Positions 1 through 6,660 of a stretch of DNA of 11,436 bases are shown in pieces (the first letter of the stretch is position 1; every line of letters begins with the position of its first letter). The position numbers and the translations under genes are program-made. Source of the stretch: Clostridiales bacterium UBA1381 (GTDB taxonomy: Bacteria > Bacillota > Clostridia > UBA1381); assembly GCA_002305435.1 (NCBI GenBank), contig DBQZ01000049.1:1-11436 (forward strand), in the 5' to 3' direction. The notes below the pieces were generated by a model that was not told where the DNA came from, searched no databases, and was given only the letters and a program-made list of their open reading frames with translations.

Positions 1-204
1 TCCCACCTTGCCGGTCGCAAGCGGAGAAAGACTGTCGAGGAAATGCTTTACGGCGATTTCCTCCTCGTCTGTGATAGCGGTGAGATTCATGCGCTCATTC
101 CACTCCACCAAAAGCTCACCGTAACGGCGGAGCATCTCAATTTGTTCGTCCGAGAGTGCCTCTCCCAGAAGGATACGGCTCCCCTCTTTTAAAATATCCC
201 TCAT
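1..204 (-). CDS. rsmG: RsmG (GidB), 16S rRNA m7G527 methyltransferase, 5' part only
   Basis: This is the first 68 codons of a minus-strand gene that runs off the left edge of the window. It starts at the ATG at 204-202 (MRDILKEG...). The translation contains [15 protein letters not shown] followed by [13 protein letters not shown], the hallmark N-terminal block of RsmG; the SAM-binding Rossmann fold would follow outside the window. RsmG methylates N7 of G527 in the 530 loop of 16S rRNA, and its loss is known to give low-level streptomycin resistance. The start codon shares one base with the glmM stop codon (TGATG), so the two genes are almost certainly cotranscribed and perhaps translationally coupled. 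No promoter was seen between them. In many bacteria rsmG lies next to mnmG near the replication origin; here it is paired with glmM instead. Identification rests on the N-terminal motif only but is distinctive. Confidence 0.9.
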   Translation of the reverse strand, partial: MRDILKEGSRILLGEALSDEQIEMLRRYGELLVEWNERMNLTAITDEEEIAVKHFLDSLSPLATGKVG

Positions 205-1559
205 CAGCCCAGTATCCGTTCTATCATATCCGCAAGTGCTTTGGCTTTTTTCGTTATATCCTGCTGATCTGCGCCCTCGATCATTACACGCACGAGCGGC
301 TCTGTGCCTGAGGGGCGGATGAGGACACGGCCCTTGCCGTCAAATTCCGCTTCCAGTTTGCGGCAGGCTTCGGCTATTTCGGGAACGTCCATGTAGGAGT
401 TTTTGTTCTGCGGTTTTACAACAGCGTTGCATAGCACCTGAGGCAGGACGTTTACTATAGAAGCCGCCTCGGAGGCTTTCATGCCGGTCTTTTTAAGCAC
501 CGATAAAAATTGCAGGGCGCTTACCAGGCCGTCGCCGGTCGTGTTATAGTCGAGGAAAATTATATGCCCGGACTGTTCGCCGCCTATTTTGTAACCCTTG
601 TCGAGCATTTCTTCAAGTACGTATCTGTCGCCGACCTTTGTACGTGTTATATTTATGCCAAGCTCCTCGCCGGCAATGAAAAGACCAAGATTGCTCATAA
701 CCGTTGCGACGAGGGTGTTTTTATCAAGCTGTCCCTGCTTTTTCATATAGGAAGCGCAGACAGCCATTATCTGGTCGCCGTCGATAAGGCGCCCGTTTTC
801 GTCAACCGCAAGCATCCTGTCAGCGTCGCCGTCAAAGGCAATACCCACATCAGCGCCGATGGAGGTTACATACGCCTTTAGGCTCTCCATATGGGTGGAG
901 CCGCAGCGGTGGTTGATATTTACTCCGTCAGGGGTGTTGTGTATAGCTTCTACATTGGCTCCGAGCTTGTTTAAAGCTTTAAACGCTGTCTGATAGCTTG
1001 CGCCGTTTGCACAGTCAATGGCGATAGTCATGCCGTCAAGACGGCAGTCTATGGTCGATACAGCAAAATTCACGTAATCCTCAACGGCGTTATGGTTGGC
1101 AGAAACGTAGCCGACACGGCCGTGGGTGGGAAGATTGGGTATCTCCTTTTCGCCGAGGATATAGCTTTCTATTTCATTTTCTATTTCGTCCTTCAGCTTA
1201 TAGCCTTCACTGTTGAACCATTTGATACCGTTGTATTCACAAGGGTTATGGGAGGCGGAAATTACAACGCCGGCATCTGCCTTGTAAAGGCGGGTGAGAT
1301 AAGCTACAGCCGGTGTGGGAACAATACCAAGCGGTATTACCTTAGCCCCTACCGAGCATAACCCTGCCGTAAGCGCCGCTTCGAGCATATCGCCTGATTG
1401 GCGGGTATCTTTGCCGATGAGTATCCGGGGACGGCGTGCGCCTTCAATATTTTTGGTGAGAACATAAGCGCCGCTTCTTCCGGTGTTAAATGCAAGCTCC
1501 GCTGTGAGGTCACGGTTTGCAACGCCTCGTATGCCGTCTGTTCCAAAAAGCTTTCCCAT
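204..1559 (-). CDS. glmM: GlmM, phosphoglucosamine mutase
   Basis: The protein (451 aa, near the usual 445-450) interconverts glucosamine-6-phosphate and glucosamine-1-phosphate in the cytoplasm, the step before UDP-GlcNAc and so peptidoglycan synthesis. It is an alpha-D-phosphohexomutase with all four expected motifs: the N-terminal [11 protein letters not shown] (2-12); the catalytic phosphoserine loop SASHNP (101-106, the phosphorylated serine being Ser103); the Mg2+ loop DGDADR (243-248); the sugar-binding GEQSGH (327-332); and the phosphate-binding RPSGTEP (415-421). FGTDGIRG and SASHNP point to GlmM rather than to phosphomannomutase/phosphoglucomutase. The start ATG is preceded by AAAGG about 12 nt upstream, a slightly long spacing. 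The leader is about 75 nt from the predicted promoter. rsmG follows with a 1-nt overlap. No truncation or missing key residue is visible. Confidence 0.97.
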   Translation of the reverse strand: MGKLFGTDGIRGVANRDLTAELAFNTGRSGAYVLTKNIEGARRPRILIGKDTRQSGDMLEAALTAGLCSVGAKVIPLGIVPTPAVAYLTRLYKADAGVVISASHNPCEYNGIKWFNSEGYKLKDEIENEIESYILGEKEIPNLPTHGRVGYVSANHNAVEDYVNFAVSTIDCRLDGMTIAIDCANGASYQTAFKALNKLGANVEAIHNTPDGVNINHRCGSTHMESLKAYVTSIGADVGIAFDGDADRMLAVDENGRLIDGDQIMAVCASYMKKQGQLDKNTLVATVMSNLGLFIAGEELGINITRTKVGDRYVLEEMLDKGYKIGGEQSGHIIFLDYNTTGDGLVSALQFLSVLKKTGMKASEAASIVNVLPQVLCNAVVKPQNKNSYMDVPEIAEACRKLEAEFDGKGRVLIRPSGTEPLVRVMIEGADQQDITKKAKALADMIERILG

Positions 1560-1597
1560 GTATAATCAAAACCTTTCTTCCCGCAGTTTCTTCGATG

Positions 1598-1621
1598 GCT
1601 TTGCCGGCGGGCAGACAAAGC
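1598..1621 (-). other. Small stem in the glmM leader
   Basis: GCTTTG (1598-1603) and CAAAGC (1616-1621) form a perfect 6-bp inverted repeat around a 12-nt GC-rich loop, within the predicted glmM leader and about 40 nt before the start codon. It has no T-tract after it, so it is not a terminator. It could be a weak leader structure or chance. Confidence 0.3.
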
Positions 1622-1641
1622 ATAGATGTATGAACGCTATT

Positions 1642-1670
1642 ATTATACCGTAAAAAAACGGTTTTGTAAA
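1642..1670 (-). promoter_or_regulatory. Promoter of glmM-rsmG
   Basis: Read on the minus strand, TTTACA (1670-1665) and TATAAT (1647-1642) are separated by exactly 17 bp, a sigma-A/sigma-70 type promoter one base from consensus in the -35 box. The expected transcription start is near 1635, giving a leader of about 75 nt before glmM. It is back-to-back with the chromate transporter promoter at 1714-1742; the two -35 boxes are about 43 bp apart. Confidence 0.8.
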
Positions 1671-1713
1671 TGGTTTGGGGTTAAAAATCGTAAAAATTTT
1701 GTCAATTTTATCA

Positions 1714-1742
1714 TTGATATTGGATGGGATTTGATGTATAAT
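1714..1742 (+). promoter_or_regulatory. Promoter of the CHR transporter pair
   Basis: TTGATA (1714-1719) and TATAAT (1737-1742) are separated by 17 bp. The start of transcription should be near 1749, leaving a short leader of about 25 nt that carries GGAGG (1763-1767) 6 nt before the ATG at 1774. I saw no convincing operator in this region. Confidence 0.8.
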
Positions 1743-1773
1743 AGAAGAACATTAAAATTATTGGAGGGAGCTT

Positions 1774-2307
1774 ATGAAGCAATTGTGGAAACTCTTTTTC
1801 ACCTTTGCCCGTATAGGGCTTTTCACCTTCGGCGGCGGCTATGCTATGCTTGCAATCCTGCAGGAGGAAATAGTGAAAAAGTACAAGTGGGCAACGGACG
1901 AGGAGCTTTTGGATTATTATGCAATAGGCCAGTGTACTCCGGGAATAATCGCAGTCAACACCTCGACCTTTATCGGCTATAAGCTGAAAAAGCTGCCGGG
2001 AGCTATATTTGCCACGGCAGGGATGGTGTTCCCGTCATTGGTAATAATAATGATAATAGCGGGATTTTTGCAGAATTTTCTCGAATATGAGATAGTAGGT
2101 CACATTTTCGGCGGAATACGTGTCGTGGTTGCAGTGCTTATATTTAACGCCGTAATAAACATGGCGAAAAAAGCAGTCGTGGACAAGGTTTGTCTTGCGA
2201 TAGCGATAGTTACGACCGTACTGGCGTTTTTCGTATCGCCGATATGGATAGTTGTTGCAGCTGCCGTATTGGGGCTTATTCTCAGAAAGGGGGAGGCTAA
2301 GAAATGA
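1774..2307 (+). CDS. chrA: Short-chain chromate transporter, first half protein
   Basis: This 177-aa membrane protein consists of a single CHR (chromate transporter) domain, about half the length of classic ChrA. The signature FTFGGGYAM lies at 17-25 and QCTPGIIAVNTSTFIGYK at 53-70; other family members usually have TPGP where this one has TPGI. Hydrophobic segments lie at about 8-28, 76-100, 108-130 and 138-168. The family exports chromate, probably by proton-linked transport, and short members work as pairs encoded side by side. The start has GGAGG 6 nt upstream and its own promoter. The stop overlaps the start of the next gene in an ATGA, so the two proteins are probably made in equal amounts as one complex. 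The natural substrate is uncertain: many CHR homologues in gut bacteria have never been tested and may move another oxyanion such as sulfate. Confidence 0.88.
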   Translation: MKQLWKLFFTFARIGLFTFGGGYAMLAILQEEIVKKYKWATDEELLDYYAIGQCTPGIIAVNTSTFIGYKLKKLPGAIFATAGMVFPSLVIIMIIAGFLQNFLEYEIVGHIFGGIRVVVAVLIFNAVINMAKKAVVDKVCLAIAIVTTVLAFFVSPIWIVVAAAVLGLILRKGEAKK

Positions 2308-2927
2308 TGACGTATCTTTTGCTTTTCTGGGAATTTTTCAAGACCGGACTGTTTGCGATAGGCGGCGGACTGGCTACTGTTCCGTTTTTGAGGGATATAG
2401 CCCTTTCCCATCCCGAGTGGTATGATCTGGAGCTTTTGGGAAATATGATAGCGATTTCCGAATCAACTCCGGGACCGATGGGTGTAAACATGGCGACATA
2501 TGTCGGCTACCATGTCGGAAGTCTGATGTTTGGCATCCCCAGCGGGATTTTCGGCGGGATATTTACGACCTTTGGCCTTGTACTGCCGTCAGTAATAGTT
2601 ATTGTCTTTATATCAAAGGTGCTGGAAAAGTTCAAAAGCAGCCCCTTGGTGGAAAGCGCTTTCTATACAATCCGACCGGCTGTTACCGGAATGATAATAT
2701 CTGTCGGAATAACGATGCTTAAACCTGCGCTTTTGAACATTGATTTTTCCACGCTTGCCGAATTTAAGGAACAGCTATCATCTGCTGGAATTTGGGGAGC
2801 GATCGACTGGAAAGCCATTGTACTGTTTATAGTGCTGATGGTAGTTACAAATATCAAGAAATTAAATATACATCCGATACTTTACATAATTGCCGCCGGA
2901 GTATGCGGGGCAGTCTTCAGTATGTAA
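2304..2927 (+). CDS. chrA: Short-chain chromate transporter, second half protein
   Basis: This 207-aa membrane protein is the partner CHR-domain half. It carries FAIGGGLATVPF at 17-28 and the canonical SESTPGPMGVN at 52-62, aligning with the same two motifs of the preceding protein, so the pair corresponds to the duplicated halves of a long ChrA. Hydrophobic segments lie at about 5-25, 76-106, 124-146 and 168-204. The ATG at 2304 overlaps the previous stop by 4 nt and is preceded by a strong GGAGG (2292-2296) with 7-nt spacing. A second ATG follows directly at 2307, but the spacing favours the first. The operon ends at a strong terminator 6 nt after the stop codon. Transport of chromate is the family assignment; the two halves have diverged, as expected if they sit in opposite orientations in the membrane (known for the family, not shown here). 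Confidence 0.88.
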   Translation: MMTYLLLFWEFFKTGLFAIGGGLATVPFLRDIALSHPEWYDLELLGNMIAISESTPGPMGVNMATYVGYHVGSLMFGIPSGIFGGIFTTFGLVLPSVIVIVFISKVLEKFKSSPLVESAFYTIRPAVTGMIISVGITMLKPALLNIDFSTLAEFKEQLSSAGIWGAIDWKAIVLFIVLMVVTNIKKLNIHPILYIIAAGVCGAVFSM

Positions 2928-2932
2928 TTAGC

Positions 2933-2978
2933 GCCGCCTGTATATCGTGAAACTACGGTATACAGGCGGCATTTTTTT
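2933..2978 (+). terminator. Rho-independent terminator of the CHR operon
   Basis: GCCGCCTGTATA (2933-2944) pairs perfectly with TATACAGGCGGC (2959-2970). The stem can extend through a wobble pair and CGT/ACG to a 6-nt loop, about 16 bp in all, and is followed by ATTTTTTT (2971-2978). It works for plus-strand transcription. For the convergent ATPase gene, which ends at 2999, the same hairpin lacks a T-tract on its far side, so it would be at best a weak terminator in that direction. Confidence 0.93.
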
Positions 2979-2998
2979 GTAAAGAAATGCTCTTATCG

Positions 2999-4885
2999 TT
3001 ACGAGTGCCGCTTTTTCCATTTAAGCAGCAGGGCGGAGTTGATTATTACGAGCACAGAACCGGCGTTGTGTACAAGAGCGCCGACCACGGGGTTTAATAT
3101 TCCGGTTATTGCGAGGATAATAGCGGCAAAATTCAGCCCCATAGAAAACGTGAGGTTACATTTTATTGTGATCATCATGCGTTTTGCAAGCAGCAGAAGG
3201 TGCGGAAGCTCCCTGACTTCATCGTCAACAAGGGCAATATCAGCGGCATCTACGGCAATATCGCTGCCGATACCGCCCATCGCAATGCCGACGTGAGCTG
3301 CCTTTAAAGCGGGCGCATCGTTTATGCCGTCGCCTATCATGCATACCGGCTCGCCATGCTCCTGACATTCTTTTATGAGACGCAGCTTATCCTCTGGCAG
3401 ACATTCTGCATGAACATCTCTTATCCCCAATGAGCGGGATATTGATTCTGCGGCGTTTTTATGGTCGCCTGTTAAAAGCATCGGCGAAACGTTTATTGAG
3501 TTAAGCTCCCGTATCATATCGCCGCTTTCGGGACGGAGTGTATCGGAGAGTGCGGTGAAACCGCCAAGTTCGCCGTCTATGCTTGTGTATGTCACGGTGC
3601 ATCCCTTATCGAGGTACTCCTGTGCGGAGGAAAGGCAGCTTTCGGGAACAGCCACCCCATTTTCGCTCATGAGCCTAAGATTTCCCGCAAGAACACGGTG
3701 TGAGGAAACCTCGGCAAAAACGCCTTGCCCCGGTATCATCTTAAAGCCGGAGACTTGTGGCAGGGGTGATTTATTTGCGCTTTTATACGAACGCAGTACG
3801 GCTTTTCCGAGAGGATGCTCGGACAGCTTTTCGGCAGCGGCTGTAAGGCGGTACAGCTCATCGGATGTATATTTTCCGCTGACGCTTACAACGTCTGCGA
3901 CTTTGGGAGTACCGTATGTAAGTGTGCCGGTTTTGTCGAACGCTATCCGCTTGACGGAGGCGAGCCTTTCGAGGGCATCGCCCTCACGGACGAGGAAGCC
4001 GTGCTTTGTTGCATTTCCTATGGCTGCCATTATTGCAGTAGGCGTTGCAAGTACAAGGGCGCAGGGACAGAAAACAACAAGTATCGTAACGGCACGTATC
4101 ACCTCGCGGGTGATAAGCCCCGTAATAACGGCTGCCGACAGGGCTATAACGACTATCCACGTTGCCCAGCGGTCGGCTGTGGAGACTATTTTCGCCTTAC
4201 CGGCATCGGCGGATTGTACAAGGCGGATCATGCGCCTGATGGAGCTGTCCTCGCCGACTTTTGTTGCACGCATTTCAAAAACGCCGAATTGGTTGAGAGT
4301 GCCGCTTGCGACTTCATCTCCTGATGATTTATCCACAGGCAATGACTCGCCGGTCATTACCGCCTGGTTTACCGACGTCTGCCCGGAGGTGATAACGCCG
4401 TCGGCGGGTACTGTTTCACCAGGCAGAACACGGAGAATGTCACCCACCCTGACCTTGTCGGCGGGGATTATGGTCTCCTTTGAGCCTGAAATTACACGTG
4501 CTGTCTGAGGTGTGAGCTGCACGAGCTTTTCTATGCCGGCTCTGGCTTTTGCTACCGTAAGATCTTCCAAAAGTGCGCCGAGCTGCATTATAAACGCCAC
4601 CTCGCCGGCGGCAAAATCCTCGCCGATAAATACGGAGGCGATAAGCGCCAGCGATACCAAAACGTCGGCCTTTATGTCAAATTCGGTTATAAGCCCGATT
4701 ATGGCTTCCAGTATTATGGGGATGCCGCAAAGGATAATCGCAATCCATGCTGCATCAAACGGCAGCGATGGTTTCCCGCTGAGGCTCATTATAAGGGCTA
4801 TGCCCGATATTACAAGGAATGCGATCTCCCGCTTAGTTCCGCCAAGCTCCAATAGCTTTTCCAAAGCGTCTGTTATTTTCTTCAT
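2999..4885 (-). CDS. P1B-type heavy-metal-transporting ATPase
   Basis: This 628-aa P-type ATPase pumps a transition metal across the membrane using ATP. Motifs in order: TGES of the actuator domain (178-181), the membrane metal site CPC (273-275) in FCPCALVLATP, the phosphorylation site DKTGT (317-321, Asp317), the P1B marker HP in SEHPLG (357-358), TGDH (472-475) and GDGINDAP (518-525). About eight membrane segments are visible (near 20-36, 46-67, 72-88, 92-108, 240-257, 264-286, 575-595, 600-620). There is no N-terminal HMA domain or CxxC metal site, so it is a minimal form. The last membrane segment carries HNAGS (606-610), not the MxxSS of Cu+ pumps nor the DxG of typical Zn/Cd/Pb pumps, so the metal cannot be read off with confidence. 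AGGAGG lies 5 nt before the ATG. A consensus promoter overlaps a CsoR-like operator, implying induction by metal or reactive sulfur. It is complete, with no frameshift. Confidence 0.93.
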   Translation of the reverse strand: MKKITDALEKLLELGGTKREIAFLVISGIALIMSLSGKPSLPFDAAWIAIILCGIPIILEAIIGLITEFDIKADVLVSLALIASVFIGEDFAAGEVAFIMQLGALLEDLTVAKARAGIEKLVQLTPQTARVISGSKETIIPADKVRVGDILRVLPGETVPADGVITSGQTSVNQAVMTGESLPVDKSSGDEVASGTLNQFGVFEMRATKVGEDSSIRRMIRLVQSADAGKAKIVSTADRWATWIVVIALSAAVITGLITREVIRAVTILVVFCPCALVLATPTAIMAAIGNATKHGFLVREGDALERLASVKRIAFDKTGTLTYGTPKVADVVSVSGKYTSDELYRLTAAAEKLSEHPLGKAVLRSYKSANKSPLPQVSGFKMIPGQGVFAEVSSHRVLAGNLRLMSENGVAVPESCLSSAQEYLDKGCTVTYTSIDGELGGFTALSDTLRPESGDMIRELNSINVSPMLLTGDHKNAAESISRSLGIRDVHAECLPEDKLRLIKECQEHGEPVCMIGDGINDAPALKAAHVGIAMGGIGSDIAVDAADIALVDDEVRELPHLLLLAKRMMITIKCNLTFSMGLNFAAIILAITGILNPVVGALVHNAGSVLVIINSALLLKWKKRHS

Positions 4886-4916
4886 ACTGACCTCCTAAAA
4901 CGTCTGACGAAATTCA

Positions 4917-4936
4917 ATATACCTATGGGGGTATAT
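4917..4936. promoter_or_regulatory. CsoR-family-like operator over the ATPase start site
   Basis: A perfect 7-bp inverted repeat, ATATACC (4917-4923) and GGTATAT (4930-4936), flanks TATGGG, creating a run of five G (4927-4931). The core TACCTATGGGGGTA closely resembles operators of the CsoR/RcnR (DUF156) family, which are inverted repeats with TACC/GGTA ends and a G/C tract in the middle. It covers roughly -3 to +18 of the predicted ATPase transcript, a position where a bound repressor would block transcription. Members of this family sense Cu(I), Ni(II)/Co(II) or persulfides, so the site alone does not settle the signal. No regulator gene of this family is present in the window, so it must act in trans. 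The assignment is by pattern only. Confidence 0.68.
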
Positions 4937-4940
4937 GTAT

Positions 4941-4969
4941 ATTATAGAACCCGTGACGGGATTTGTCAA
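4941..4969 (-). promoter_or_regulatory. Consensus promoter of the metal ATPase
   Basis: On the minus strand a perfect TTGACA (4969-4964) and a perfect TATAAT (4946-4941) are 17 bp apart. Transcription should start near 4934, giving a leader of about 49 nt. A promoter of this strength would be highly active unless repressed, which fits the inverted repeat placed directly on the start site. Confidence 0.88.
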
Positions 4970-5014
4970 GGTGTTTTTAAAAAATAATGTATGAGTAAAA
5001 TGGCGTATTCGCTA

Positions 5015-5043
5015 TTGACAAAAACATAAAAATCATATATAAT
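5015..5043 (+). promoter_or_regulatory. Consensus promoter of rhaB
   Basis: TTGACA (5015-5020) and TATAAT (5038-5043) are both perfect and separated by 17 bp; the expected start is near 5050, giving a leader of about 33 nt. An imperfect short palindrome, TCATATATAATGA (5033-5045), overlaps the -10 box, but it is too A/T-rich to call an operator. It diverges from the ATPase promoter, with about 45 bp between the two -35 boxes. Confidence 0.85.
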
Positions 5044-5082
5044 GAAAATATACTATTATTACCTGCAAGGAGAGAGGATATT

Positions 5083-6573
5083 ATGTCTAAAATCTACAAA
5101 TTTTTAGCGTTTGATTTCGGCGCCTCGAGCGGACGTGCCATGCTGGCAAAATTTGACGGCGAAAAGATAACGCTTGAAGAAAAGCACCGCTTTTCCAACG
5201 ACCCTGTTACAATTAACGGAGATCTTTACTGGGATGTATTAAGACTGTTCCACGAGATAAAGCAGGGCATATTAAAATGTGCAAATTCCGGCGACAGGGA
5301 TATTGACTGCATCGGAATAGATACATGGGGTGTTGACTACGGCCTTTTGGATGAGAACGATAAGCTCATCGGCAACCCCTACCATTACAGAGATACAAGG
5401 ACAGAGGGTATGTACGAGGAAGCGTTTAAGCGTGTACCCAAGGAGGAGATATTCAAAGAAACCGGTATAGCATTTAACTGGTTCAATACCGTTTATCAGC
5501 TTTTATCCGCCAGACTTTCAGGGGATACTGCGCTCAAAAATGCAAAGACGCTCCTGTTCATGCCGGATTTGTTTAACTTCTTCCTTACAGGCGTGAAAAA
5601 GACAGAGTATACGATAGCCTCAACGGCTCAGATGTTCGACTCTGTAAAGCACGAGTGGTGCTATGATATGCTGAAGAAGCTTGACATCCCCACAGATATT
5701 CTGACCGATGTGATTTATCCGGGAGAAACCGTGGGTACACTAAAGCCGGAGCTTGCAGAAGAGCTTGGTATTGCAGAAGTGCCGGTTATAGCTGTAGCCT
5801 CGCACGATACGGGTTCTGCCGTTGCATCTGTTCCGGTTGTTGACAAGAAGGATTTCATCTACATATCAAGCGGAACATGGAGCCTTATGGGCGTGGAGCT
5901 TGACAAGCCAAACCTGTCGGATGCTGCTCTGGAATACAACTTCACAAACGAGGGCGGCGTGAATAAGACGATACGTTTTCTTAAGAATATCATGGGTCTG
6001 TGGCTTATCCAGGAATCGAGAAGACAGTGGGATCGTGAGGGCGAGCTTTTAAGCTTTGATGAGCTTGAGCAGCAGGCAAGGGAAGCTGAGCCTTTTGCAA
6101 GCATGATAGATCCCGACTATCCGGCGTTCCAGACTCCCGGCAATATGCCACGCCGTATACGTGAGTACTGCGAAAAATCGGGTCAGAAAGTTCCCCAGAC
6201 GAAGGGTGAGATTGTACGCTGCATAGCTCAGAGCCTTGGTTTCAGATACCGCTATACTATAGAGGGAATGGAAAAGGTTACAGGCAACAAGTACAATGTA
6301 GTAAATATCGTCGGCGGCGGTATCAAGGATAAGATGATATGCCAGTTCACCGCCAACGCCACAAAGCGTGTCGTAAATGCAGGCCCTGTTGAGGCGACAA
6401 GTATCGGAAACGTACTTGTGCAGGCGATGGCTATGGGTGCGATAAAGGACTTGAACGAAGGCCGCCGTGTTGTAAGGGATTCTTTCGACATAGCAGAATA
6501 CCAGCCTGAGGATAACGCAGCCTGGGATGAGGCTTATGAGAAGTGGAAAAAGATTGTTGCTTCCATGAAATAA
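5083..6573 (+). CDS. rhaB: RhaB, rhamnulokinase
   Basis: This 496-aa FGGY-family sugar kinase phosphorylates L-rhamnulose to L-rhamnulose-1-phosphate in the cytoplasm, the second step of L-rhamnose catabolism. The length matches the family (about 480-490). The N-terminal phosphate-binding loop reads DFGASSGRAML (11-21), whose GASSGR is typical of RhaB. Other motifs are IDTWGVDYGLL (79-89), NPYHYRDTR (98-106), the region with the presumed catalytic base Asp242 (SHDTGSA, 240-246), SSGTWSLMG (262-270), FLKNIMGLWLIQES (299-312) and the ATP-binding GGGIKDKM (411-418). AAGGAG followed by AGAGG lies 6-10 nt before the ATG. It has its own promoter and is monocistronic here: no rhamnose isomerase, aldolase, transporter or regulator lies beside it, so those genes must be elsewhere. 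A related kinase such as fuculokinase is less likely given the GASSGR and FLKNIMGLW blocks. Confidence 0.93.
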   Translation: MSKIYKFLAFDFGASSGRAMLAKFDGEKITLEEKHRFSNDPVTINGDLYWDVLRLFHEIKQGILKCANSGDRDIDCIGIDTWGVDYGLLDENDKLIGNPYHYRDTRTEGMYEEAFKRVPKEEIFKETGIAFNWFNTVYQLLSARLSGDTALKNAKTLLFMPDLFNFFLTGVKKTEYTIASTAQMFDSVKHEWCYDMLKKLDIPTDILTDVIYPGETVGTLKPELAEELGIAEVPVIAVASHDTGSAVASVPVVDKKDFIYISSGTWSLMGVELDKPNLSDAALEYNFTNEGGVNKTIRFLKNIMGLWLIQESRRQWDREGELLSFDELEQQAREAEPFASMIDPDYPAFQTPGNMPRRIREYCEKSGQKVPQTKGEIVRCIAQSLGFRYRYTIEGMEKVTGNKYNVVNIVGGGIKDKMICQFTANATKRVVNAGPVEATSIGNVLVQAMAMGAIKDLNEGRRVVRDSFDIAEYQPEDNAAWDEAYEKWKKIVASMK

Positions 6574-6578
6574 ATAAT

Positions 6579-6609
6579 GGGATGGTCATGCTGTAAGCAT
6601 GGCGCTCCC
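6579..6609 (+). other. Compact hairpin just after rhaB
   Basis: CATGCT (6587-6592) pairs perfectly with AGCATG (6596-6601) around a 3-nt GTA loop; two more pairs (including a wobble) extend the stem, and after a 2x2 internal loop GGGA (6579-6582) pairs with TCCC (6606-6609). It begins 6 nt after the rhaB stop codon. No T-tract follows, so it is not a terminator by itself. It might protect the mRNA 3' end together with the next hairpin. The function is unknown. Confidence 0.45.
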
Positions 6610-6619
6610 GCAGAATGTA

Positions 6620-6660
6620 CCGCCTATATATTGCAGCAAGCAATGTGTAGGCGGCATTCT
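6620..6660 (+). terminator. Probable terminator of rhaB
   Basis: CCGCCTATATATTGC (6620-6634) pairs along all 15 positions (two G-U pairs) with GCAATGTGTAGGCGG (6640-6654) around a 5-nt AGCAA loop. The tract after it, CATTCTTATG, is only weakly T-rich, so termination may be partial. Both arms resemble those of the terminator at 2933-2978 (shared CCGCCTRTATAT and AGGCGGCATT). Confidence 0.65.

Noticed and set aside
510..1361. Plus-strand open frames opposite glmM
   Set aside because: They are antisense to a fully conserved glmM and have no family resemblance or initiation signals.
1560..1635. glmM leader as a possible riboswitch such as the glmS ribozyme
   Set aside because: The leader is only about 75 nt, holds one small stem and shows nothing like the glmS ribozyme fold, which in any case precedes glmS and not glmM.
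1626..1982. Open frame of 118 codons spanning the glmM/CHR promoter region
   Set aside because: It runs through the divergent promoters and then out of frame through the first CHR gene, whose frame has clear family motifs. It has no ribosome binding site of its own.
2928..2998. Hairpin 2933-2970 as a bidirectional terminator for the ATPase gene too
   Set aside because: On the minus strand the hairpin is followed by GCTAATTACAT, not by a T-run, so only the plus-strand direction is supported.
3555..4508. Long plus-strand open frame (317 codons) opposite the metal ATPase, plus another of 169 codons at 3815-4324
   Set aside because: Both lie wholly antisense to an intact, motif-rich P1B ATPase. 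Their translations are Ser/Thr/Arg- or Cys-rich with no recognisable motif, and neither has a convincing ribosome binding site or promoter.
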